Assembly (NCBI RefSeq): GCF_016786305.1
Contig: NZ_JADWYV010000025.1
From: Pseudofrankia nepalensis
GTDB lineage: Bacteria; Actinomycetota; Actinomycetes; Frankiales; Frankiaceae
Direction: 5' to 3' (one strand)
DNA length: 60,417 nucleotides
The translations under genes and the position numbers were made by a program. Positions 15,409-23,963 of the stretch are shown piece after piece (position 1 is the stretch's first letter; every line of letters begins with the position of its first letter). Below the pieces are notes generated by a model. That model saw only the letters and a program-made list of their open reading frames with translations. It had not been told where the DNA came from and ran no database searches.

Positions 15409-17621
15409 GGCCGGCCCCCTTCCGGATGGTTGAGCGTGCCGGTCCCGGCCGTCACGGGGCTCGCGCCGTTCGGCCCGGGCAGGCTCGCGGCCACGGGCAG
15501 CGCGGCGGCGGGCGCGCCGCCGCCGAGGCGCCCGAGCAGCGACCGGCCGAACGGGGTGAGCGTGAGTCCGCGGGCCGCGGCGACCCGGTCGACGGCGGTC
15601 AGGTCGACGGTCACGCCGCCGCCTGGCGCGACGGCGGCCGGGGAGCGGCCAGTCGTCGGCTGGGCCGCCGGCGTCAGGACGCCGGCCTGGGACGGGATCC
15701 GTGGCCGCGGCGCGGTGCCTTCTGGCTCGACGAACTCGTCGGCGAGCCGCAGCGCGACGAACCGGACCAGCCCACGGACCGCGGAGGCGAGCCCGCCGGG
15801 CAGCCAGCCGAGTGAGAGGGCGAGAATGCCGACCGCCAGTGTCGACGAGCCCTCCGGGAAGAACACGTTGATGGACACGATGAACGCGGCGGCGATGATC
15901 GCGCCGACGGCGCTGTCCGCGCCGAACACGACGACGGCGGTGAACCACAGCAGGCTCTGCATCGGCTCGAACTGGGTCGAGCTGAACGACCCGGTGCTGT
16001 GCGAAAGCAGCGCGCCACCGAGGCCGGCGACCACCGAGGACACCGTGAACGCCAGCAGCTTGAGGTTGCGCACGTCCACGCCGACCGCGGCCGCGCCCTC
16101 GGTGTGGTCGCGGACGGCGACCAGGGCCCGGCCGAGCCGCCCGCGGTGCAGGTTGTACACCGCGAGCAGGCCGAGGCCGAGACCGACCATCTCTACGATG
16201 TAGAAGGCCTTGTCGTTCAGCATCCAGCCGCCCAGGTACAGCGGCTCGGCGTACACGCCGACGGACAGGTCGGGCTGGTTGAAGACGAACACGGTGACGG
16301 TGGCGCCGACGGCGAACGTCGTGAGCGCCAGCGCGAGCCCGCGGCGGCGGATCGCCGGGTAGCCGGTGATGAGGCCGATCGGCGCGACGAGCAGCGCGCC
16401 GATAAGGATCGCGAGCAGGCCCGGCATTTCGGGCAGGCCGGGGAACTCGCCGGCCTCGAGCTTGAGCGAGAACAGCGCGCCGAGGCCGGCGTAGCCGGCG
16501 ACGCCGAGCGAGACCTGGCCGCTGTAGCCGGTGACGATCACCAGCGACAGGAAGATCAGCGCGAGCGCGGGCACCAGGAAGGCCTTGCGCAGGTCGGCCG
16601 CCCCGAAGAAGAGCGGGGCCATCAACATGACGATGCCGGCGAAGATGATGATCAGGTTCTTGTGCCGCTCGCCCAGCGTGCCGCGCTCTGGCGCCTCCCG
16701 GCTGGAGAGCCGGCCGGCCGAGCCCGCGTCGCCACCGAGCTCCCGCAGCTTGGGGCTCAACAGCAGCAGCACCAGCAGGACGACCACGAACAGGCTCGAG
16801 GTCAGCGTGCGGTAGGTGTCGGCGAACACGCCGGTCACGCTGAACTGCGTCAGCTCGCTCTGCGCGATGCCGATCGCGAGACCGGTGAGCACCGCGACCG
16901 GCAGGCTGGACAGCCGGGCCGCGACGATCACGGCGAACGTCGTCAGCACGACCAGCGACAGCCCATAGGGGCTCAGCCCGAACCGGGGGGCGAGCAGCAC
17001 GCCGGTGAAACCAGCGAGCGTCGTGCCGAACGCCCAGCCGACGGCGGCCACCCGGTCGGCGGGGATCGAGGACATCTCGGCGAGCTCGCGGTCATCGACG
17101 ACCGCGCGCACCTGCCGGCCGAACCGGGTGCGGTTCTGCACCACCCCGAGGAACACGCAGGCGACCAGGATCAGCGCGAGCGTGCTCAGCGTGTCGACCT
17201 CGATGGACCAGGAACCCGAGCCCACCCGCTCGTCCGGGAAGATGGACGGAGTGTCGTTGCGGGTGCCCAGGCCCCAGATGCCGGCGCACATGCCCAGCGA
17301 GAGCACCAGCACGCCGAGGCTGGCGACCAGTGTCTCGGCGGCGGACGCGCGCCGGCGCGCGAGCGGGCGGAAGACCAGCCGCTCTAGCAGGAGGCCGAGC
17401 CCGGGGGCGAGGAACGCCATGGCGATCACGGCCGACAGCCAGACGGGGAAGCCCCACTCGACCGTCATTTCCCGATAGACATAGGCGACCAGGGTCGCGA
17501 TACCGCCGTGCGCGAGGTTCAGGACGCCGTTCGTGCGGTAGGTGACCAGCAGGCCGATGCCGGAAAGCGCCGCGACCGCGCCGATGGCGAGGCCGGCGAT
17601 CGCGAGCTCGACGCTGACCAC
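15405..17621 (-). CDS. livHM: Fused LivH-LivM branched-chain-type ABC permease
   Basis: Single 738-residue membrane protein joining the two permease subunits that are usually separate. Residues ~1-290 match LivH (GLLVTYRTNGVLNLAHGG near the start, LVFRPL, about eight hydrophobic helices); a polar linker at ~293-322 (GGDAGSAGRLSS, EAPERGT) leads into a LivM half (~325-640) with VTGYSGQVSLGVAGYAGLGAL and GYPAIRRRGLALALTT. The last ~95 residues are a soluble Pro/Ala/Gly tail with no clear domain. It forms the transmembrane channel for the substrate delivered by the lipoprotein receptor. The GTG at 17621 follows the stop of the upstream membrane gene by 4 bases, and the 3' end overlaps livG. Confidence 0.9.
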   Translation of the reverse strand: MVSVELAIAGLAIGAVAALSGIGLLVTYRTNGVLNLAHGGIATLVAYVYREMTVEWGFPVWLSAVIAMAFLAPGLGLLLERLVFRPLARRRASAAETLVASLGVLVLSLGMCAGIWGLGTRNDTPSIFPDERVGSGSWSIEVDTLSTLALILVACVFLGVVQNRTRFGRQVRAVVDDRELAEMSSIPADRVAAVGWAFGTTLAGFTGVLLAPRFGLSPYGLSLVVLTTFAVIVAARLSSLPVAVLTGLAIGIAQSELTQFSVTGVFADTYRTLTSSLFVVVLLVLLLLSPKLRELGGDAGSAGRLSSREAPERGTLGERHKNLIIIFAGIVMLMAPLFFGAADLRKAFLVPALALIFLSLVIVTGYSGQVSLGVAGYAGLGALFSLKLEAGEFPGLPEMPGLLAILIGALLVAPIGLITGYPAIRRRGLALALTTFAVGATVTVFVFNQPDLSVGVYAEPLYLGGWMLNDKAFYIVEMVGLGLGLLAVYNLHRGRLGRALVAVRDHTEGAAAVGVDVRNLKLLAFTVSSVVAGLGGALLSHSTGSFSSTQFEPMQSLLWFTAVVVFGADSAVGAIIAAAFIVSINVFFPEGSSTLAVGILALSLGWLPGGLASAVRGLVRFVALRLADEFVEPEGTAPRPRIPSQAGVLTPAAQPTTGRSPAAVAPGGGVTVDLTAVDRVAAARGLTLTPFGRSLLGRLGGGAPAAALPVAASLPGPNGASPVTAGTGTLNHPEGGRP

Positions 17622-17625
17622 CGGA

Positions 17626-18198
17626 CTAGGCGACCGGGACCGGCGCGCAGACCGAGCACGGCGACAGGCCGCGCCCGCTCACCTGCGACGCCTCGACCCG
17701 CTGCGCGGCCTTGCCGGCCAGCAGGTCGCAGCCAGGCCGGTGGAAGGTGCGCCCGCCGGGCACCGCGTAGACCGAGCCGTCGTCGACGACCGGCTCCGCG
17801 GGCTCCTGGGCGGCGGGCTTCGCCAGCGAGGGCGCGGCCGGGGCCGGGACGGCGGGTGCCCCCTGGGTGGCCGCCACGACCAGCGCGTGCAGGTCGTCGA
17901 CCTGCTCGGCCAGCCGCGCCTGCGCGGCCGTGACCTGGCCGGCCCGCGACGACTCGATCCGGTCGGCGATGAGCAAGGCGCTGCCGATGAGCACCGCCGC
18001 GAGCCCGCCGAACCCACCCGATACCAGGTAGGGCAACTGGAGCCCGGCCTCGGTCTCGGCCGACACCCCCAGGTAGCAGCTCAGCAGCAGGACGACGCCA
18101 GCCGCGATCACCACCCAGCCCCGCAGCGCCCGGACGACGTCCACCACGAGCCGCGAGGTGGAACGCGACCCGGTCGCGCCAGCGCTCTGTTCGTCCAC
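17626..18198 (-). CDS. Two-helix membrane protein with a C-terminal His/Cys motif
   Basis: Unrecognised protein of 190 residues. Residues ~26-47 and ~55-78 are membrane helices; ~85-110 could form a short coiled coil (QVTAAQARLAEQVDDLHALV); an Ala/Pro linker follows; then the C-terminus reads TFHRPGCDLLAGK ... GLSPCSVCAP with His153, Cys157, Cys181 and Cys184. Those four residues look like a small zinc site, similar in pattern to Ada-like metal-binding tails. It is first in the liv operon, 4 bases before the permease start, so it could be an accessory or sensor of the transporter; this is inference. The GTG start at 18198 lies downstream of a structured leader. Confidence 0.72.
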   Translation of the reverse strand: MDEQSAGATGSRSTSRLVVDVVRALRGWVVIAAGVVLLLSCYLGVSAETEAGLQLPYLVSGGFGGLAAVLIGSALLIADRIESSRAGQVTAAQARLAEQVDDLHALVVAATQGAPAVPAPAAPSLAKPAAQEPAEPVVDDGSVYAVPGGRTFHRPGCDLLAGKAAQRVEASQVSGRGLSPCSVCAPVPVA

Positions 18199-18262
18199 TG
18201 TGTTCCCCCAGGAACCTGTTCATCCGGAAGCCGGGCGGGCGCACCCCGTCCGTTTCCGCCAA

Positions 18263-18321
18263 GGCGATCTCCGACACGCGTGAACACGCGAAGAGATCGC
18301 CAGCCGTTAGACGCCAGATTA
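18263..18321 (-). promoter_or_regulatory. Liv operon leader: candidate -10 and nested hairpin
   Basis: On the minus strand TAATCT (18321-18316) could be a -10. Just after the expected start, GGCGATCTC (18263-18271) pairs perfectly with GAGATCGCC (18293-18301), and inside it CGCGT (18277-18281) pairs with ACGCG (18286-18290). The hairpin therefore sits at the very start of a ~110-nt untranslated leader and could act as an attenuator, mRNA stabiliser or operator. Confidence 0.45.
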
Positions 18322-18413
18322 GTGTGCGGAGCTGGCGATGTGTGCCCTTGGGGGGCCGGGAGACATATCGCGGTGACGACTGCCGGCTCAACCGCCGGCT
18401 CGAGCGGGGCGGC

Positions 18414-18971
18414 TCAGCTCGGGTCGCGCGGCCTGGGTGGGGTGAAACCGCCCGGTGTTGCAGTGGTGGCCGTCGTCATCGTGACCGTCGCGGTGGAGCG
18501 CCGCGGCTTGGCGCCCGCGGCCGGATCCTCCTCGGGGGCCGTCGTCAGCAGGCCCGGCGGGGTGGGCGTCGTGGCTCGCGCGCGGGGGCCGCCGGCGCGG
18601 GCGGCGGTGTCGGTGTCCCGCGCGTGGGTTTCCAGCGTGTGCGTGTCCCGTGCGTGGGCGGCGGTGTGCTGGGTGTCCGTGTGCGGGGCACCAATGTGCT
18701 GGGCGCCGGTGTGCGGGGCGGCGGCGGGGAAGGGCTCGCAGTGGTCGGCCCAGACGCGGCGGCGCGTGCCCCGGCGGCGGTCCTCGATCTCGAGCGGCCC
18801 GGGCAGGCTGGTCAGGGCCACCTGCAGGTGGGCCCACTCGTGGGCGGTCTCCCAGGCGGCGAAGGAGCCCAGGTGCGTGCCCTCGTGGTCGTAGACGTGG
18901 AGCGGACGGCCCGGGCCACCCGCGAAGTCCTGATCTTTGGATTCCGCGCGCTGCCAGGGGCAGTCAGCCAT
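18414..18971 (-). CDS. Hypothetical protein with conserved-looking N-terminus and His/Thr-rich tail
   Basis: Putative protein of 185 residues with no recognised family. Residues ~20-80 look like a folded domain (LHVYDHEGTHLGSF, WETAHEWAHLQVALTSLPGP, EIEDRRRGTRRRVWADHCEPF). From ~85 to ~130 it becomes low complexity, with repeated HT and DT dipeptides (HTGAQHIGAPHTDTQHT), and then Thr/Pro-rich sequence. No membrane segment or signal is seen. Another long open frame on the + strand covers the same DNA but reads as Arg/Gly-rich filler, so the minus strand is preferred. Function unknown; the His-rich part could bind metal. Existence as a gene is moderately supported. Confidence 0.5.
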   Translation of the reverse strand: MADCPWQRAESKDQDFAGGPGRPLHVYDHEGTHLGSFAAWETAHEWAHLQVALTSLPGPLEIEDRRRGTRRRVWADHCEPFPAAAPHTGAQHIGAPHTDTQHTAAHARDTHTLETHARDTDTAARAGGPRARATTPTPPGLLTTAPEEDPAAGAKPRRSTATVTMTTATTATPGGFTPPRPRDPS

Positions 18972-19051
18972 CTGGGACCCGCTTCCGTCGGCGCTACCCG
19001 GACATCGTCCAGACTCACGGTCGCGGCCCGTGACGGTCCAAGGCCCTCACG

Positions 19052-20095
19052 TCATAGGGGTGCGGTATTTGTCACATCCGTCCGGCTCGGCGGCCCCCCG
19101 TTCGCCGCCGCCTCGACCGTCGGCTGGTGCGACCAGCGCCAGGCGTCGGTGATGATCCGGTCGAGCGCCGACCGGCGAGGCTCCCAGCCCAGCTCGGCGC
19201 GGATGCGGTGGCTGTCGACGACGAGCGCCCGTGGCTCGGCCACCGGCGGCCCGCTGACGCGGCGCACCGGGCGACCGGTCACCCGCTCCACGGCGGCGAG
19301 CACGTCGTTGACGCTCACCCCCGTCCCGCTGCCGACGTTGTAGACCCGCCGGTCGCCTGGCCGCGTGGCCTCCAGCGCCAGCGCGTAGGCCGCCGCGACG
19401 TCGTCGACGTGCACGTACTCGCGCAGCGACGCGCCGTCGCCGTTGATCCGGAAGGCGTCGGCCTCGCCGGCCGCGACCCGCAGCGCCGCCGGGATGATCC
19501 TGGTCGCGTCGCGGTCCACGTGCCCGGGCGCGGCCCCGGCGACGTTGAACGAGCGCAGCACGACCGCGCCGATCCGCCCGGTCGCCGCCTGGTGGGCGAT
19601 GACCTGCTCGGCGGCGAGCTTCGACGCCCCGTACGGGTGGCGCGGGTCGGGCGGCCGGGACTCCGGGATCGGGCCCGCGTCCGGGTCGCCGTAGACCGCC
19701 GCGGTGGAGCCGAGGACCACGGTTGGCGCCCGGCCGCTGGCGTCGAATCCCCGGTCGAGCGCGGCGAGCAGGTTGATGGTGCCGGTGACGTTGGTCTCGA
19801 AGTAGCGCAGCGGCTCGTCGCGGGACTGGCGGACCCTGGTCAGCGCGGCGAGGTGGCAGACGGCGTCGAAGCCCCGGTCGACGCGGGCCGCGGCCAGCGA
19901 GCGCGGGTCGAGCAGGTCCGCGGTCACGACCTCGACGTCACCGGCCAGCGCGTGCCCGCCTCGCACGGGGCCGTGCCCGCGCACCAGCGCGGTGACCCGG
20001 TGGCCGCGCGCCGCCAGCAGGTCGGCGAGCACGCCGCCGATGAACCCGCCCGCTCCGGTGACCAGGACCCGCGAGCCGCCCCCGTGGGGTCGCAC
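19052..20095 (-). CDS. NAD-dependent nucleotide-sugar epimerase (GalE-like SDR)
   Basis: Extended short-chain dehydrogenase of 347 residues. Motifs: VLVTGAGGFIG for NAD binding, LAALTRVRQSRDEP, the catalytic YGASK with its preceding Ser/Thr region (LGSTAAVYGD), and REYVHVDDVAAAY, as in UDP-sugar 4-epimerases. It probably interconverts UDP-glucose/galactose-type sugars for cell-surface glycans; the exact sugar is open. Its GTG at 20095 directly abuts the TGA of the upstream regulator gene (no bases between), so the two are very likely co-transcribed and translationally coupled. Another epimerase gene of the same superfamily lies at 41568, but the two are not close copies. Confidence 0.87.
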   Translation of the reverse strand: MRPHGGGSRVLVTGAGGFIGGVLADLLAARGHRVTALVRGHGPVRGGHALAGDVEVVTADLLDPRSLAAARVDRGFDAVCHLAALTRVRQSRDEPLRYFETNVTGTINLLAALDRGFDASGRAPTVVLGSTAAVYGDPDAGPIPESRPPDPRHPYGASKLAAEQVIAHQAATGRIGAVVLRSFNVAGAAPGHVDRDATRIIPAALRVAAGEADAFRINGDGASLREYVHVDDVAAAYALALEATRPGDRRVYNVGSGTGVSVNDVLAAVERVTGRPVRRVSGPPVAEPRALVVDSHRIRAELGWEPRRSALDRIITDAWRWSHQPTVEAAANGGPPSRTDVTNTAPL

Positions 20096-21589
20096 TCAGG
20101 ACGCCGCTCGCAGCCGCAGCCCCGGCAGCAGCAGCTCGCGGTGGCGCCAGGCGAGCTCCAGGCAGGCGGCGGCGGCGGGCGCCAGTGGCTCGCTGTCGAC
20201 CAGCCGGCGCAGGGTGGCGTAGGTGAACGGGATGCCGTCGGCGACGGGATGGTTCGGGCCGGCGGAGACCACGGAGCCCTCCGCGTTGCTGTGGACCATC
20301 TCCGCGAACATGGCGTCGAAGGCGTCGGCCTCGATGACGACGACGGTGAGGATCTCGCTGAACAGCGTGAGCGCGTCCAGCCCCACCCCGAAGCAGGAGA
20401 TCTGTATCCGGCCGTCGTTGCGGGCCTGCTCGAAGGCGCGGAACGGCTCGTCGGCCTCGTAGTCGATCGGGTTGGAAGAGTTGCCGTCGTGCTCGGTGTT
20501 GCCGAGCAGCTCCTCGGACAGCTCGCGCATGATGTTGCGCCACAGGTCGAAATCGGCGCGGTGGTGGAACGGCGTGATCCCGGACGGCTGGAAGACCCCC
20601 GCGGGGATCACGTGGTAGACGCCGCCGGCGGTGGCCACCGAGCCCGCGCTGCGCCGGTGCAGCAGGAAGCTGGCCGAGTCGCGGTCCGCCCGGATGGTCA
20701 GCGTGTTGATCGACGGCAGCACGGGCCGGGCGGCGAGGTCGAACGGGTCGCCGATGCGGCGGCGGAACGGGAGGGCCGGCCAGGACAGCCCGCCCGCCAT
20801 CATCGCCGTGGCGGTCTCGTGCGCCACGGTCTCGCAGACGTCGACGGCGTCGAAATAGGTGGTGTGGCCGAAGGTGAGCACCGGGCGCCCGGCGTCGCCG
20901 CCCACGCCCCGGTCGTCTCGCGTGACGTCCAGCAGCCGGAAGCTCAGCCGGTTCTCGAACAGGGTTGGCCGGTCCAGGTCGCGCATCGCGCGGGTGTAGC
21001 GCTGGTAGCGCACGAACGGGCCGCCGTCGGCGATCAGCGGGCGCGCGCCGTCGGTCTCCGGCTCGCCGCCCGTGATGGTCGGCTCCGCGAGCTCGTCGGA
21101 CCAGCGCAGCCCGATCTCGGAGATGTCCAGCGGGCGCTGCCAGGTCCAGTCCGACCGGGTCAGCAGGCCCGAGCCGAGCAGGCGGTAGGTGTCCGGGTAG
21201 AGCCCCGCCGCGGCCTTCGCGAGCTTGATCCGGTTGCGGTTGAGGGTGTCCCTGGTGACCCGCCACGCGCGCTGGCTGGCGGTCGCCTGCTCGGCGAGGG
21301 TGTCCCGGCCGATCTCGCGCCGCCGGTCGGCCAGCGCGCCCGGCGCGAGGCCGACATCCTCCGGGGCGAGGTCGAGGTGGCGGGCGATGTGACGCAGCGT
21401 CGAGATGTCATGGATCGCACGTCGGCCACTTTCGACCTTGGACACGTAGGACTGGTCGAAACCCAGCTGGTCGGCGAGCTGCTGCTGGGTGAGGCCATGT
21501 GCCTGTCTATAGGCCCGGAGCAGCTGGCCGACCCCGACGGGCGCGGGGGTCGGCCTTGGAGGCGTCCAAAGCCAGGACTGACCGGTCAC
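20096..21589 (-). CDS. XRE-family regulator with large Nudix-like C-terminal region
   Basis: Protein of 497 residues. Residues ~20-78 are an XRE helix-turn-helix (LLRAYRQAHGLTQQQLADQL ... YVSKVESGRRAI). The remaining ~400 residues contain SQRAWRVTRDTLNRN, a conserved core VYHVIPAGVFQPSG, and DFDLWRNIMRELSEELLG, whose RELSEE resembles part of a Nudix box, and end in LAWRHRELLLPG. The whole C-terminal part is co-linear with a second protein in this window (36291-37466) that lacks the HTH. It probably senses a small molecule, perhaps a nucleotide-sugar or nucleotide, and controls transcription; the coupled epimerase gene is the obvious candidate target. Ligand and true enzymatic activity are unknown. 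Confidence 0.8.
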   Translation of the reverse strand: MTGQSWLWTPPRPTPAPVGVGQLLRAYRQAHGLTQQQLADQLGFDQSYVSKVESGRRAIHDISTLRHIARHLDLAPEDVGLAPGALADRRREIGRDTLAEQATASQRAWRVTRDTLNRNRIKLAKAAAGLYPDTYRLLGSGLLTRSDWTWQRPLDISEIGLRWSDELAEPTITGGEPETDGARPLIADGGPFVRYQRYTRAMRDLDRPTLFENRLSFRLLDVTRDDRGVGGDAGRPVLTFGHTTYFDAVDVCETVAHETATAMMAGGLSWPALPFRRRIGDPFDLAARPVLPSINTLTIRADRDSASFLLHRRSAGSVATAGGVYHVIPAGVFQPSGITPFHHRADFDLWRNIMRELSEELLGNTEHDGNSSNPIDYEADEPFRAFEQARNDGRIQISCFGVGLDALTLFSEILTVVVIEADAFDAMFAEMVHSNAEGSVVSAGPNHPVADGIPFTYATLRRLVDSEPLAPAAAACLELAWRHRELLLPGLRLRAAS

Positions 21590-21716
21590 CCGGCTTCCTC
21601 TCGGGTCGAAGCGGCATTACAGGACGTAAGCCTAGCTAGTGGGGCATTTGGCACCCTTCACCGGAGCAAAGCCTCTCCGGCCGGCGCCGAAGGCGGAAAA
21701 CGCCCAGCGGTTCCAT

Positions 21717-21734
21717 CTGTCGGCCGTCCGACAG
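21717..21734. promoter_or_regulatory. Inverted repeat, possible operator
   Basis: CTGTCGG-CCGT-CCGACAG is a perfect 7-bp inverted repeat with a 4-nt centre, in the gap between the XRE-regulator start and the small membrane protein stop. It is the right size for an HTH dimer site. No more can be said. Confidence 0.35.
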
Positions 21735-21793
21735 TTGGTCGATCGATGTCTTTCCGTCGCACAAAACGGCCATGTTGTTGTTATTTCGTTGTC

Positions 21794-21988
21794 TTATCCG
21801 TTCGAGACGCCGTCCGCGAGGTCGAGGAAGGCGATGATCACGATTGCCACCGCGATCCACCGCAGCAGGCCCATCCGGCCCCAGATCTCCCGCACCAGGC
21901 CTCTGCCTGCCCGGCCGCCGAGTACCAGAAGGGCGAACAGCGCTCCGCCGACGACCAGCAGGAAAACCCCCGCATAGTTACCTTGCAC
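21794..21988 (-). CDS. Small two-helix membrane protein
   Basis: Possible protein of 64 residues made of two hydrophobic helices (GVFLLVVGGALFALLVLGG and RWIAVAIVIIAFLDLA) joined by a basic loop (RAGRGLVREIWGRMG). The composition is convincingly membrane-like, unlike the Arg/Pro-rich filler of false frames here. The GTG at 21988 has no Shine-Dalgarno, so the start is uncertain and translation may be leaderless. No family is recognised. It is transcribed in the same direction as the XRE regulator downstream, with a ~200-base gap. Confidence 0.5.
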   Translation of the reverse strand: MQGNYAGVFLLVVGGALFALLVLGGRAGRGLVREIWGRMGLLRWIAVAIVIIAFLDLADGVSNG

Positions 21989-22559
21989 ACAGTCACGATC
22001 GCACGCCGACTGCCCCCCATCCGCGCCGCCCGGAGCCGGGGCTCCGCTCGGCTCCGGGGGGCGGTGAACGGACGGGGCTCGAATGGTCTGACCCGTTCAT
22101 CAGCCCACGTCCGGTGCGCTCGCGCACGTCCTAGCCTGCCCGATCCCGGTTGGCTTTCGACATAGCCGGGACTCGTTGGGCGTGATCTGCCTGTGTGCTC
22201 CACCGGCGGCAACCGGCGCCAACGCGGCCGGCTTACCTGTGCCCGTTGGCATTCCAGGACACCCCGGCATCCGCGCTGGCCCGGCCTGGCGCGTCCGGGC
22301 CCCACACCAACGGGCCGGCCAGAGCCGGGCTGTCGGGGCCGTACCCAGCGACGTTCGCCGGCCGCTGGCCACCCGTCCGTGAGCGGCGGCCCCGAAGTGT
22401 CCGCCAGAACGCGAGCCAGGGACCGCGCTACCGCGGACACTTCACCGGCACCGGCACCGGCACCGGCACCGGCACCGGCCCGCGGCGCGGGACCGAGGAC
22501 CTGGGGTCGGGCCGTGCCTGTGGTTGTGGTTGTGGTCCGGTTTTGGCGGAGGTGGGACG
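21989..22559. repeat. Non-coding stretch with inverted repeats and (CACCGG)6
   Basis: About 570 bases downstream of pncB with no convincing gene. CCGGAGCC (22030-22037) pairs with GGCTCCGG (22050-22057). GAAGTGTCCGC (22394-22404) pairs perfectly with GCGGACACTTC (22433-22443). Directly after it comes a hexanucleotide microsatellite, six copies of CACCGG at 22443-22478, and a short GTGGTT run near 22518-22535. The hairpins may end transcription of pncB; the microsatellite suggests slippage. Confidence 0.6.
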
Positions 22560-23909
22560 TTATGGGTGGGTCAGGGCTGTGATGACCGGGATGCAGGGGT
22601 GACCGAAGGTGACGTCGCGGGCGTGCGCGGGCAGGTCTGCGAGGGCGGCCCGATGGTGGTCCCTGGCCCGGCGCAGGCCCTCCGGGCCGGCCAGCGTGGC
22701 GTCGGCCAGGATGCCGCCGCGGACCAGCGGCGCCATCAGCGGCCGGTCGCGGCTGGTGCCCGCCGGCCGGCCCGGCGCGGGCGCCGGGCCGTCGAGCTCG
22801 ACGGGCACGGGTCCGTCGGTCGACCCCGCGGGCAGCACCAGGTCGGCGACGGCGATCCCGTCGGCGTCGTGCCGGCGCAGCACGTCCTTGCGCCCGCCGC
22901 GGGTGGCCTTGCCGACCGAGGACTTCGCGACCGGCCGGCCGTCGACCTCGACGAGCTTGTACACGAAGCCGGCGGTGGGCGCGCCGGACCCGGTGACCAG
23001 GCTGGTGCCGACGCCGTAGCCGGCGGCGGGGACGCGGGCGAGCCGGGCGATGCTGTGCTCGTCGAGGTCGCCGGTGACGACGACGCGGGTTCCCGTGGCG
23101 CCCAGCGCGTCCAGCTGCGCGCGGGCCGCGCGCACGCCGGCGGCGAGGTCGCCGCTGTCGATCCGGACGGCGCCGAGGCCGGGGCCGGCGGCGGCGACCG
23201 CCGTGGAGATGCCCTCCCGGGTGTCGTAGGTGTCGACCAGCAGCGTCGTGTCGACGCCGAGGGCGGCGACCTGGGCGGCGAACGCGTCGTGTTCGGTCGG
23301 GTGCGCGAGCGTGAAGGCGTGCGCCGCGGTGCCGGTGGTCGGCACTCCCCAGCGCCTGGCCGCCTCCAGATTGGACGTGGCGTCGAAGCCGACCAGGTAG
23401 GCCGCCCGGGCGGCGGCGACCGCGGCCTCCTCGTGCGTGCGCCGGGAGCCCATCTCGATCACCGGCCGGCCGGCGGCGGCCTGCACCATCCGGGCACCGG
23501 CCGCGGCGATCGCGCTGTCGTGGTTGAGCACCGACAGCGTCAGCGTCTCCAGCAGCACGCACTCGGCGAACGTGCCCTCGACCGCCAGCACCGGCGCGCC
23601 GGGCAGGAAGGGCTCGCCCTCGGCGAAGCCGCGGATGTCGCCGCGGAAGCGGTAGCCGGCCAGCCAGCCGGCGGTGGCGGCGTCGATGACGCCGGTGCCG
23701 GTGAGCAGCGCCAGCTCGTCCGGCCCGAACCGGAAGTCGGCGAGCGCCGCCAACAGCCGGCCGGTGCCGGCGACCACGCCGTAGCGGCGACCGGGCGGCA
23801 GCGACCGGGCGAACACCTCGAAGGTGACGCGCCGATGCGCCGCGCCGGACCGCAGAGCCGCGCGGAGCATGGTCAGCTCATAGTGGTCAGTGAGAAGCGC
23901 CGTGGACAT
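22560..23909 (-). CDS. pncB: Nicotinate phosphoribosyltransferase PncB
   Basis: Enzyme of 449 residues that joins nicotinate to phosphoribosyl pyrophosphate, with ATP, to give nicotinate mononucleotide in NAD salvage. Recognisable features: the N-terminal LLTDHYELTM, RRTHEEAAVAAARAAYLVGFDATSN region including the conserved His of the catalytic/phosphorylated site, LVDTYDTREG, and the phosphate-binding YGVGTSLVTG. The ATG at 23909 gives the expected N-terminus and normal length; the frame remains open upstream but reads as filler. It is divergent from an NrtR-type regulator, the classic arrangement for a pncB controlled by NrtR. M. tuberculosis has the same gene (Rv1330c) next to clpS, as here. 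Confidence 0.92.
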   Translation of the reverse strand: MSTALLTDHYELTMLRAALRSGAAHRRVTFEVFARSLPPGRRYGVVAGTGRLLAALADFRFGPDELALLTGTGVIDAATAGWLAGYRFRGDIRGFAEGEPFLPGAPVLAVEGTFAECVLLETLTLSVLNHDSAIAAAGARMVQAAAGRPVIEMGSRRTHEEAAVAAARAAYLVGFDATSNLEAARRWGVPTTGTAAHAFTLAHPTEHDAFAAQVAALGVDTTLLVDTYDTREGISTAVAAAGPGLGAVRIDSGDLAAGVRAARAQLDALGATGTRVVVTGDLDEHSIARLARVPAAGYGVGTSLVTGSGAPTAGFVYKLVEVDGRPVAKSSVGKATRGGRKDVLRRHDADGIAVADLVLPAGSTDGPVPVELDGPAPAPGRPAGTSRDRPLMAPLVRGGILADATLAGPEGLRRARDHHRAALADLPAHARDVTFGHPCIPVITALTHP

Positions 23910-23963
23910 CCGGACCAGCCTAGGGACGCGCGCGACCCGGCGCGCGGCAAAAGTCCGAAATGG

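Noticed and set aside
19127..22165. A 1012-codon + strand open frame over the epimerase and XRE regulator genes
   Set aside because: No motif or composition of a real protein; it is a high-GC antisense shadow of well-supported minus-strand genes.
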